Shown here: piece by piece, positions 1 to 4,544 of the stretch
How the letters are laid out: each line of letters begins with the position of its first letter
Position numbering within the stretch: position 1 is the first letter of the stretch
DNA from: an uncultured Desulfovibrio sp.
Lineage (GTDB): Bacteria; Desulfobacterota; Desulfovibrionia; Desulfovibrionales; Desulfovibrionaceae
NCBI GenBank assembly: GCA_946490455.1
Contig: CAMLXE010000146.1
Span: 1 to 5,262 of the forward strand
Direction of reading: 5' to 3'
DNA: 5,262 nt
The notes under the pieces: model-generated
Told to the model about the DNA's origin: nothing
Databases searched by the model: none
The model's input: only the letters and a program-made list of their open reading frames with translations
Translations under genes and position numbers: made by a program

Positions 1-39
1 AGACCCTTGTGCAGAATGCAAAGATACCCAACCACAACC

Positions 40-82
40 CGAAACAGACCCCCCCCCCCTTTGCGGGTGGGGTTCTGTTTCG
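40..82. terminator. C11-containing hairpin, possible bidirectional terminator
   Basis: CGAAACAGA at 40-48 is the exact reverse complement of TCTGTTTCG at 74-82, and the C run at 49-59 can pair with GGGG at 69-72, so a stem of about 13 bp can form with one bulged T. The arms leave a T-rich end (TCTGTTT) on both strands, which is how bidirectional intrinsic terminators often look. It could end a gene arriving from the left, outside the window. The U-tracts are interrupted, so the terminator reading is only moderate; the inverted repeat itself is certain. Bases 1-39 hold nothing recognisable. Confidence 0.45.
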
Positions 83-111
83 TACCCTGGCTGCTCAACC
101 GAGCAAAGCCG

Positions 112-142
112 AAAAAAGGCGGAAAAGCTTCGCCCTTCCGCC
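112..142 (-). terminator. Intrinsic terminator of the 61-residue minus-strand gene
   Basis: On the minus strand GGCGGAA (142-136) pairs perfectly with TTCCGCC (124-118) around an 11-nt loop, and six T's follow at 117-112. The hairpin begins 22 nt after the TAA stop of the small gene at 165-350, the expected place for its terminator. Confidence 0.75.
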
Positions 143-164
143 TCACGCTCAAGTTTCCGAAAAA

Positions 165-350
165 TTACTTGCTGCGTCTGCCGTCCTCTTCTTTTGCAAC
201 GCCCTTGAAGGGCTCACCGCCCTTTTTCACGTCTATGAACTGCCCCGTTTCGGTGTCTCGTTTCGTCCAACAGCCCGTCAGAGGATTCTGGATTTGTGTA
301 CGATCACATACGGAACCTTTTCGATAATCCTCGCCTGTATTTTTTGCCAT
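165..350 (-). CDS. Small charged hypothetical protein, 61 aa
   Basis: Encodes a 61-residue soluble, highly charged protein without a signal peptide or membrane segment. The core from residue 29 (TKRDTETGQFIDVKK) through EPFKGV looks like a recurrent family of small uncharacterised bacterial proteins carrying a 'KRDTETGrF.d.K..G.PFKGV' pattern; this is recognition from memory, and I know of no assigned function. An upstream in-frame GTG at 377 exists, but the ATG at 350 is chosen because an AGGAGAGG ribosome binding site (364-357) sits just before it. A sigma70-like promoter at 423-396 and an intrinsic terminator at 142-112 make it a complete single-gene transcription unit. It lies on the chromosomal side of the tRNA-Glu junction, so it is probably a host gene rather than cargo of the element. 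The identity of the reading frame is fairly sure; the function is unknown. Confidence 0.75.
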   Translation of the reverse strand: MAKNTGEDYRKGSVCDRTQIQNPLTGCWTKRDTETGQFIDVKKGGEPFKGVAKEEDGRRSK

Positions 351-356
351 GTAAAG

Positions 357-364
357 CCTCTCCT
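357..364 (-). promoter_or_regulatory. Ribosome binding site that sets the 61-aa start
   Basis: AGGAGAGG on the minus strand ends 6 nt before the ATG at 350 (9 nt if only AGGAG is counted). It falls inside the longer frame that would begin with GTG at 377, which is why the shorter protein is preferred. Confidence 0.7.
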
Positions 365-395
365 GAAAAAAAGACACCTTTCTTTGTGGATATGG

Positions 396-423
396 GAGAT
401 AGCCACGAATCGCACCACGTCAA
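396..423 (-). promoter_or_regulatory. Putative sigma70 promoter of the small minus-strand gene
   Basis: TTGACG (423-418) and TATCTC (401-396) are separated by 16 nt. Transcription would start near 389 and give a leader of about 40 nt before the ATG at 350. The -35 box matches consensus at five of six positions, while the -10 box is weaker. Confidence 0.45.
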
Positions 424-534
424 CAGGCCAATGCAGTTTTTCCGTCCGGCTGACCCATCGCCCGACGTATTACAGGATAAAACTTTCTTTGTTCTGCGGG
501 GAACAATGTGGAGCAAATCAGCCCACAACGAAAA

Positions 535-558
535 GCCCTCATGATGACTCATGAGGGC
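535..558 (-). terminator. Terminator downstream of the tRNA-Glu fragment
   Basis: GCCCTCATGA (535-544) and TCATGAGGGC (549-558) form a perfect 10-bp stem with a 4-nt loop. On the minus strand the stem is followed by TTTT (534-531). It begins 11 nt after the encoded CCA end of the tRNA-Glu fragment, so it is most simply the original terminator of the chromosomal tRNA-Glu gene, left behind on the downstream side when an element inserted. Confidence 0.8.
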
Positions 559-569
559 CTGCTTGCTTT

Positions 570-613
570 TGGCGTCCCCAGGGGGATTCGAACCCCCGTT
601 GACGGCGTGAAAG
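570..613 (-). pseudogene. 3' half of tRNA-Glu (anticodon UUC), attachment-site remnant
   Basis: Read on the minus strand, this is the anticodon loop CTTTCAC (613-607, anticodon TTC at 611-609), the 3' anticodon strand GCCGT, a 5-bp T stem of G's and C's around TTCGAAT (597-581), the acceptor strand TGGGGAC, the discriminator G and an encoded CCA (572-570). The acceptor sequence and anticodon loop match the classic tRNA-Glu pattern, as in E. coli. The 5' half is missing: no GTCCCCA acceptor strand, no D arm, and only an imperfect 5' anticodon strand. Such 3' halves are the usual mark of an att site made by a tyrosine recombinase, with the intact tRNA restored at the opposite end. Because the 3' piece continues into its terminator at 558-535, the chromosome lies to the left and the element to the right. 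It cannot work as a tRNA. Confidence 0.85.
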
Positions 614-617
614 CCGT
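602..617. other. Putative recombination core (att) at the anticodon stem-loop
   Basis: ACGGC (602-606), six bases GTGAAA (607-612), then GCCGT (613-617) form a short inverted repeat centred on the anticodon loop. In known tRNA-targeting tyrosine integrases the crossover often occurs in the anticodon loop, flanked by core-type binding sites that mirror the anticodon stem. Here the left arm belongs to the tRNA and the right arm would come from the element. The loop is one base shorter than in an intact tRNA, consistent with the right arm being a mimic and not tRNA sequence. The integrase is not in the window. Confidence 0.5.
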
Positions 618-636
618 TTTACATGCGCCTACCGCC

Positions 637-642
637 ATTATA
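637..642 (-). promoter_or_regulatory. Isolated perfect -10 box facing the tRNA fragment
   Basis: The minus strand carries TATAAT at 642-637, about 25 nt before the tRNA-Glu fragment. At 16-18 nt upstream there is no good -35 (best options TCAATG or CAATGT), so activity is doubtful. If it worked, it would make a hybrid RNA of element leader, tRNA 3' half and terminator. Confidence 0.2.
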
Positions 643-644
643 TT

Positions 645-666
645 TCAATGAGTTATAGCACATTGA
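645..666. repeat. Inverted repeat TCAATG / CATTGA
   Basis: TCAATG (645-650) and CATTGA (661-666) form a 6-bp inverted repeat with a 10-bp spacer, immediately on the element side of the att junction. It could be a binding site for integrase or an excisionase, or chance in an AT-rich stretch. Confidence 0.3.
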
Positions 667-698
667 GGGGCATGAAATGTCACAAAAACTCTCTGTGC

Positions 699-720
699 TT
701 GTAACCCGCTTTTGTAACCC
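699..720. repeat. Two direct TTGTAACCC repeats, possible integrase arm sites
   Basis: TTGTAACCC occurs at 699-707 and again at 712-720, identical over 9 bases and repeating every 13 bp. Short direct repeats about 90 bp inside the element edge are typical of arm-type sites bound by the N-terminal domain of tyrosine integrases. The repeat is certain; the function is inferred only from position. Confidence 0.45.
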
Positions 721-1140
721 ATGCTCTCGGCGCGCCGTCCTGTTTTTGTCCGCTGAAAGCCTCCCTTCTCACACTGTCCTTCCTCTTTCTGTCTTCTCTC
801 ACGGCTCCGTCTTCTCTTCCTGGAGTCGTCTTCTTCGCCCTCTGCTTCCCCAAAATATCTGCCCTGTTCTCGTGCTGAAAACGCACCGCTGGAGGCTTCT
901 TCCGCATCTGAAGCGGCCCAGGATTCTGCCGCGTCTCATATGCGAAGAGGTCTTCTGTTGAAGCCTCTGCCATCCCCCCGGCAAACAGCACTCTGCCTGC
1001 TCAGGTTCCTCAGATCCCTTCAGACCGATCGGCGATTCCTCAAGCGCCGCTTTGTCAGGGCACCACCAGCAATCCTTTGCAGGTCATGCGACAGGCGCAG
1101 TTCAGCGCAACCTGCCTCAAGGTTTTGAGGATGAAAAAGG
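721..1140. other. Non-coding, pyrimidine-rich stretch at the element edge
   Basis: I see no convincing gene here. The plus strand is strongly pyrimidine-biased between about 730 and 870, with many TCTTC/CTTCC runs, which leaves spurious open frames on both strands. Frames on the plus strand read as Ser/Ala/Pro-rich patches that break and shift (one patch around 820-940, another from about 955 to 1075), so a decayed coding region is possible but not demonstrable. The longest minus-strand frame (991-680) is purine-rich and Arg/Lys-heavy, uses AGA/AGG codons that are rare in the tra genes, and lacks a good ribosome binding site. A small CCTCAA-GGTT-TTGAGG hairpin lies at 1115-1130. Confidence 0.5.
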
Positions 1141-1146
1141 CTTCGG

Positions 1147-1187
1147 AAAAACAAAAAGCCGTCAGGTGGCACCCCAACGGCTTCTTG
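1147..1187 (-). terminator. Strong intrinsic terminator of the putative small RNA
   Basis: On the minus strand CAAGAAGCCGT (1187-1177) pairs with ACGGCTTTTTG (1162-1152) with one mismatch, giving a 7-bp perfect inner stem. It is followed by TTTTT, G, TTTTT (1157-1147). In the plus direction the trailing sequence is only CTTCTTG, so the structure is strongly oriented to the minus strand although no protein gene precedes it on that strand. Confidence 0.75.
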
Positions 1188-1217
1188 CAGAACATTTGTT
1201 CTTTCTCAAAAGAATCT
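1147..1217 (-). ncRNA. Putative ~70-nt regulatory small RNA
   Basis: A strong minus-strand promoter (1252-1224) would start transcription near A1217, and an intrinsic terminator ends at about 1147, defining an RNA of about 70 nt. Its predicted folds are a small 5' hairpin (AGAAC/GTTCT, 1202-1189, loop of 4) and the terminator stem. No credible protein is encoded: an internal ATG at 1196 opens a frame that runs through the terminator. It lies just upstream of the replication-like gene at 1301. It would be antisense to that mRNA's leader if the mRNA starts further upstream, or divergent from it if the mRNA starts at the weak promoter near 1246-1276. Small counter-transcribed RNAs next to replication genes commonly control plasmid copy number; that role here is inference from position. 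A short leader or pervasive transcript is the main alternative. Confidence 0.5.
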
Positions 1218-1225
1218 GAAAGAAC
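1198..1225. repeat. 8-bp inverted repeat over the small-RNA start
   Basis: GTTCTTTC (1198-1205) and GAAAGAAC (1218-1225) are perfect reverse complements with a 12-bp spacer. The right arm overlaps the -10 box of the minus-strand promoter (1229-1224) and the left arm lies within the RNA. It could be a protein operator at the transcription start. The alternative pairing TTCTTT/AAAGAA inside it makes this an ambiguous fold. Confidence 0.4.
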
Positions 1226-1252
1226 AATAGCTGAATTACCGTCTGTTGTCAA
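1224..1252 (-). promoter_or_regulatory. Strong sigma70 promoter for the putative small RNA
   Basis: TTGACA (1252-1247) is a perfect -35 box, followed after exactly 17 nt by TATTGT (1229-1224), which matches the -10 consensus at four of six positions. This is the best promoter-like sequence in the window, and it points away from the replication-like gene. Confidence 0.65.
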
Positions 1253-1261
1253 TATTCAGCT
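1229..1261. promoter_or_regulatory. Operator-like 8-bp inverted repeat in the control region
   Basis: AGCTGAAT (1229-1236) and ATTCAGCT (1254-1261) are perfect reverse complements with half-site centres 25 bp apart. They flank the TTGTCAA segment that supplies the -35 of the minus-strand promoter and, read forward, the possible -35 of the plus-strand promoter. A dimeric regulator bound here would cover both. The winged-helix protein encoded at 1301 is an obvious candidate ligand, but nothing in the sequence proves it. Confidence 0.5.
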
Positions 1262-1276
1262 CTGCAAAAGTATCTT
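1246..1276 (+). promoter_or_regulatory. Weak candidate promoter for the element operon
   Basis: TTGTCA (1246-1251) and TATCTT (1271-1276) are 19 nt apart, longer than ideal. The start would fall near 1283, leaving a leader of under 20 nt before the ATG at 1301, which is tight for the GGGAG binding site at 1288-1292. Its -35 overlaps that of the opposite promoter. An upstream promoter outside what I can recognise is an equal possibility. Confidence 0.25.
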
Positions 1277-1300
1277 TTTCCTTAGCCGGGAGAAAGACAT

Positions 1301-2419
1301 ATGGAGACATTTGCGCCTAAAGGAAAAATTTTTGGTCCTATTCTTCCACAATTTATTTTGGAAAAGCGCATCACACTTGGAGCAAAGGTCATGTATGCCT
1401 TACTGTGCAACTATGCTTCTGAAAAAGATCATTGTTGGCCGTCCCATGCCACTCTTGCTTCTCGTCTGTCTTGCAGCATCAGCAGTGTAAAAAATTATCT
1501 TGCTGAACTGGTGCGTGAAAATCTCATTACCATACGAAAGGAGCATTACCGCTCTTCTGTGTATTACCTTATAAGACCTGAACATAATGATAGCGCTGTC
1601 GAGTCAAATTCTGAAAGAAGTAAACGAGTTTTTACCTGCAACAAGTCAAATTCTGGCTACATAAATAATTTTAACAAACAAAAACAAGAAAAAAACACCC
1701 CCCTTCCCCCAAAAACGACAGAAGAGACTCCGCAGCCTACGGATCTCTCTGCGCCTTCGGCGGGGTGTGGGATTTCTTCTGAACAGGATTTTGAAAACGT
1801 ATGGAATCTCTATCCCAAAAAAGAGGCAAAAGGCTTCGCCCGGCTTGCCTGGTTCCGTCTGGCCCGTTGCGGTCAGCTTCCTCCCGTATCTGAACTTCAC
1901 GCCGCTCTTCAGCATTGCATGGCTCAGGAAAGCTGGCACCGGGAACAGGGACGATTCATCCCCCAGCTTGGAAACTGGCTTCGCGGGCAGCGATGGCTTG
2001 ATGCCCTTTCTTCCGGTTCTCCTTCGGGACGGCGTCCTGATCCCGGCGTGCAAAAGGCCATGCAGGAAAGAGAGGAACAAGAAAAACGCATCCTGGAACG
2101 GCAGAAAGCGGAAAAAGAAAGACTGCGTCCTCTCTTCCGGGCTTTTGCGGAAAAATTTGATGCTCCCTTCAACGAGGCCATGGCTTTCGGCATCTGGCTG
2201 CATTTGCACTCCATTCACAGCGCTCCCGCTGCCGAAGATGTTCCTGCGGACAACACCAGGAGCATTGTGGCCTTTCTTCTTGAGTACCGTCGGAAAGTAC
2301 AGGAACGACGCTATACGTCCCCATCTTCCAAAGCTGATACGCCGATTTCCTATTTTCACCGCCCGGAACTGCTGTTCGGCAGAAATTCCGAATCCCCAGC
2401 CATACCGACATACGCATAA
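1301..2419 (+). CDS. Winged-helix replication-initiator-like protein, 372 aa
   Basis: Residues about 20-92 form a helix-turn-helix/winged-helix unit: ITLGAKVMYALLCNYA, then WPSHATLASRL and the recognition helix SSVKNYLAEL, then the wing ending in SSVYYLIRP. A low-complexity Lys/Asn/Pro/Thr linker follows (93-163). A second conserved block at 164-236 has the layout FENVWNLYPKK ... ESWHREQGRFIPQLGNWLRGQRW, seen in phage replisome-organiser and DnaT/DnaD-like replication proteins. Residues 250-278 are a charged likely coiled coil. It probably binds DNA and recruits or initiates replication of the excised element; a purely regulatory role is the alternative. GGGAG (1288-1292), 8 nt before the ATG, supports the start. 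Its TAA lies inside the ribosome binding site of the next gene, so it heads the transfer operon. The first third is AT-rich and the rest GC-rich, and an in-frame A AAA AAC lies in the linker. Confidence 0.75.
   Translation: METFAPKGKIFGPILPQFILEKRITLGAKVMYALLCNYASEKDHCWPSHATLASRLSCSISSVKNYLAELVRENLITIRKEHYRSSVYYLIRPEHNDSAVESNSERSKRVFTCNKSNSGYINNFNKQKQEKNTPLPPKTTEETPQPTDLSAPSAGCGISSEQDFENVWNLYPKKEAKGFARLAWFRLARCGQLPPVSELHAALQHCMAQESWHREQGRFIPQLGNWLRGQRWLDALSSGSPSGRRPDPGVQKAMQEREEQEKRILERQKAEKERLRPLFRAFAEKFDAPFNEAMAFGIWLHLHSIHSAPAAEDVPADNTRSIVAFLLEYRRKVQERRYTSPSSKADTPISYFHRPELLFGRNSESPAIPTYA
1690..1696 (+). other. In-phase A AAA AAC slippery heptamer
   Basis: Inside the linker of the replication-like gene, bases 1690-1696 read A AAA AAC in the reading frame, the canonical X XXY YYZ layout for -1 frameshifting, within an A7 run (1689-1695). 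A -1 shift gives 28 more codons and stops at TGA 1780-1782, leaving essentially only the winged-helix domain. ACACCCC (1695-1701) can pair with GGGGTGT (1762-1768) downstream. In bacteria AAC is less slippery than AAG, so programmed use is uncertain. Confidence 0.3.
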
Positions 2420-2431
2420 GGAGCTACCGTG
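2417..2431 (+). promoter_or_regulatory. Stop codon / ribosome binding site overlap before dotH
   Basis: The TAA of the replication-like gene (2417-2419) merges with AAGGAG (2418-2423), which sits 5 nt before the GTG start at 2429. This decides the GTG start and suggests translational coupling between the two genes. Confidence 0.7.
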
Positions 2432-3424
2432 AAGCAACTGATTTCTTTAGGAATACTGGCTCTGCTTTCGCTGCCGTGGGACGCCCAGGCAGAGACTTCC
2501 GCCGCCCCTCGGACGCCTCTTTCCCCCGCAACGATGGCGACCGTTCACGGGCAATCCGCCGACTCGGCCTCCTTGCCCGAAGAATCGACACAGAAAACGA
2601 CCGCGCCCTCAGGTTCGGACCTGAAAAAGGCACAGGAAGCGCAGGCGCTTTTTGAGGAAAGCCTGCGGCAGATGATGCCGCTGGATAAGGAACACATACA
2701 GGAATACCGGAAACGGTCGGATCAGCGTGAACGAGCGCTTTTGCCCGTTTCCCCCGACCTGCGGACCCGAACGGTGCGCGTCACGCTGGAACCCGGTCGT
2801 GCGCCGGTCAAGGTATTTACCACGGCCAACATCGCCACATCGCTGGTTTTTCATGACTCCACCGGTCAGCCGTGGCCCATTACTTCCGTGACCAACGGAG
2901 GGCCTTCCTCGTTTCAGGTTCTCCGCCCGGAACTGCCGGAAGGCAATCTGCTCAATGTCATGCCCATACAGGGCTATGCCACGTCAACCCTCGTGGTCAC
3001 TCTGGAAAATCGGGACATCCCGCTGGTTATCAGGCTTGAATCGGATTCCGTCCGCGCTCCTGAACGCAAAGCCGACGCGCTGGTTCTGATTCAGCTTGCC
3101 CACCATGGTCCGAAGGCTGCGATTCCCCTGACCAGCACCATCAAGGAAACCGCCAGCTCCGCCATGCTGTCCTTTCTTGACCGCGTCCCCCCGGATGATG
3201 CCGTGCGTCTTCGTTCCGAACCGGATTCGGATGCCGTGATGGCCTGGAAATACAACGGAAAACACTATGTCAGAACCACGCACAGCCTGATGTGGCCGGC
3301 ATGGACTGCCGTCGTCAACGGAGCAGGCTCCACCAAATGTTACGAGCTGCCCGTCACGACAAGAATCATGCTTTCCCGTGAAGGAAGCGTGCAGACCATC
3401 CTTCTGAAAAATACTCTCAAATAA
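2429..3424 (+). CDS. traN: DotH/IcmK/TraN type IVB secretion core protein, 331 aa
   Basis: An outer-membrane-associated component of the type IVB (Dot/Icm, IncI MPF-I) secretion channel. In Legionella DotH joins the lipoproteins DotC and DotD to form the outer-membrane core and meets DotG. Residues 1-21 are a typical signal peptide (LISLGILALLSL core, AQA cleavage site). A Ser/Thr/Ala-rich stretch and a charged helical segment (about 64-104) follow, then the family signature: RTVRVTLEPG (113-123), FHDSTGQPWPI (141-151), the NLLNVMPI and LVVTLENRDIPLVIRL strands, and a C-terminal domain from about 247 (SFLDRVPPDDAVRL). The length is close to Legionella IcmK. It starts with GTG, 9 nt after the preceding stop, and the next gene follows after 9 nt. 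The family assignment rests on recalled motif and on the neighbouring dotG-type gene. Using the IncI symbol traN assumes the element is conjugative. Confidence 0.88.
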   Translation: MKQLISLGILALLSLPWDAQAETSAAPRTPLSPATMATVHGQSADSASLPEESTQKTTAPSGSDLKKAQEAQALFEESLRQMMPLDKEHIQEYRKRSDQRERALLPVSPDLRTRTVRVTLEPGRAPVKVFTTANIATSLVFHDSTGQPWPITSVTNGGPSSFQVLRPELPEGNLLNVMPIQGYATSTLVVTLENRDIPLVIRLESDSVRAPERKADALVLIQLAHHGPKAAIPLTSTIKETASSAMLSFLDRVPPDDAVRLRSEPDSDAVMAWKYNGKHYVRTTHSLMWPAWTAVVNGAGSTKCYELPVTTRIMLSREGSVQTILLKNTLK

Positions 3425-3433
3425 GGCGGACAC

Positions 3434-4540
3434 ATGGCTATCACCAGCACGGAAAAAAAGCGACGATTCATACTCTTCAGCCTGTTGGGGCTGGCTGCCG
3501 CCGTTGTCATTGTTCTTGCCTCGTTTCTGCTGTTCACGCCGGAAAAACCGTCCGGCACCTCAAAAATGGCATCGGCAAGAACGGAAGCCGTAAGCGGGCA
3601 GGCTGGCGGCGTCGGATCTGAGGAATACAACCAGAAGTTGAAGGAACACGACGCGCAACAGGCCAACGCGGCGCTTCAAAGCGGTGCGAGTTTCATTCCT
3701 ACGCCGATAGGAGAAAAAAAGTCCGTTGTCATTAAGAAGCAGGATACCCCTCCGTCGCCTCCGCCGGTTGCTCAGGTACGCACCGTGCCTGTTCAGACGC
3801 CGCGCACGGATAACGCCATGCTTAAAAGGATGATGGATGACCTGGCCGAACTGGACACCAGGCTGGCCAGCGCTTCCGTGGGTCAGGGACAAATCGCCTA
3901 TGTCCGGGAGTTCCAGGATGAGACCGGCCAGCAGGAGTCCGAAAAACAGCCTGCCTCCGGGACGCCGTCGGTCGCTGCATCCTCCAGACCTGCGGTGAAA
4001 CCGGGCGACCTGTTGTACGCCATCATAGATGTGGGAGTGAACTCCGATGTTCCGTCCGCCGTGCTGGCGACCGTCACCTCAGGCACATACAGAAATGCCC
4101 GCCTCACAGGCTCTTTCCAGCGCCATGACGAACGCCTTGTGCTGGCCTTCAATCGGATCATTCTGCCCTCCGGCGAAACCATCCAGGTGGAATCCTATGC
4201 CGTTGATCCCACCACCTCGGAAGCCTCGGTCGCCAGTTCCGTGGACACTCATTTCTTCAGCCGATGGGGCGGTCTGGTCGCCTCGGCGTTTCTGGAAGGA
4301 CTGGGTACGGCCAAACGCTACAGCGGTGCCCAGAGTACCATCTACGGCTACGGCAACGACGTAACCGACCAGATGGTCTGGAACACCTACAGCGTCAGCG
4401 ATCAGGCATGGATTGCCGCCGGAAAGGTCGGCGAGAAGGCCGGAAAAATCTTTGAAAGAAACTTCGACCGACCGCCCACCGTCAGGCTCGAAAGCGGCAC
4501 GCCCGTGGGCGTTCTGGTCATGAACGTCAAGGACAGGTGA
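3434..4540 (+). CDS. traO: Compact DotG/IcmE/TraO VirB10-like channel protein, 368 aa
   Basis: The bitopic protein that spans the envelope in type IVB secretion systems and links the inner-membrane complex to the DotH/C/D core. A short basic cytoplasmic tail is followed by one membrane segment (about 12-35). A conserved GSEEYNQKL ... ANAALQSGASFIP segment (61-89) and a Pro-rich periplasmic linker (105-125) come next. The C-terminal VirB10/TrbI-like domain begins near VKPGDLLYAIIDVGVNSD (188-205), has the NRIILPSGETIQVESYAVD strands (240-258), a hydrophobic antenna-like helix (FFSRWGGLVASAFLEG, 274-289), and ends in LESGTPVGVLVMNV. Legionella DotG is more than 1,000 residues because of a long repeat region; that region is absent here, as in the much shorter plasmid TraO proteins. 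The ATG follows AAGGCGG, which overlaps the dotH stop. The next gene begins 4 nt after the stop, so the two are almost certainly cotranscribed. Confidence 0.9.
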   Translation: MAITSTEKKRRFILFSLLGLAAAVVIVLASFLLFTPEKPSGTSKMASARTEAVSGQAGGVGSEEYNQKLKEHDAQQANAALQSGASFIPTPIGEKKSVVIKKQDTPPSPPPVAQVRTVPVQTPRTDNAMLKRMMDDLAELDTRLASASVGQGQIAYVREFQDETGQQESEKQPASGTPSVAASSRPAVKPGDLLYAIIDVGVNSDVPSAVLATVTSGTYRNARLTGSFQRHDERLVLAFNRIILPSGETIQVESYAVDPTTSEASVASSVDTHFFSRWGGLVASAFLEGLGTAKRYSGAQSTIYGYGNDVTDQMVWNTYSVSDQAWIAAGKVGEKAGKIFERNFDRPPTVRLESGTPVGVLVMNVKDR

Positions 4541-4544
4541 CGCC

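Noticed and set aside
9..554. 181-residue plus-strand open frame over the left flank
   Set aside because: It is antisense to the supported 61-residue gene and runs through hairpins and terminators. Cys/His/Pro-rich translation without family features.
570..640. The tRNA-like segment as the 3' end of a tmRNA gene
   Set aside because: The GCATGTA just upstream is faintly tmRNA-like, but the anticodon loop CTTTCAC and the acceptor TGGGGACG-CCA match tRNA-Glu closely, and tmRNA has no anticodon arm of this kind.
570..640. A complete working tRNA on the minus strand
   Set aside because: No D arm or matching 5' acceptor strand is present upstream, and the anticodon stem is out of register by one base.
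680..991. 103-residue minus-strand open frame in the element-edge region
   Set aside because: Its highly charged composition follows from the purine-rich strand. It has a GTG start without a good ribosome binding site and AGA/AGG-rich codon use unlike the tra genes.
1077..1490. 137-residue plus-strand open frame crossing the control region into the 1301 gene
   Set aside because: It runs through the small-RNA terminator and operator and overlaps the true gene in another frame. The translation has no domain features.
1767..2432. 221-residue plus-strand open frame overlapping the replication-like gene
   Set aside because: Another frame of the same DNA, rich in Arg/Pro/Leu/Cys with no recognisable domain and no ribosome binding site.
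1646..2437. 263-residue minus-strand open frame opposite the replication-like gene
   Set aside because: Low-complexity Arg/Phe/Gly-rich translation, no family resemblance, and the plus strand has clear conserved domains and a ribosome binding site. It is a shadow.
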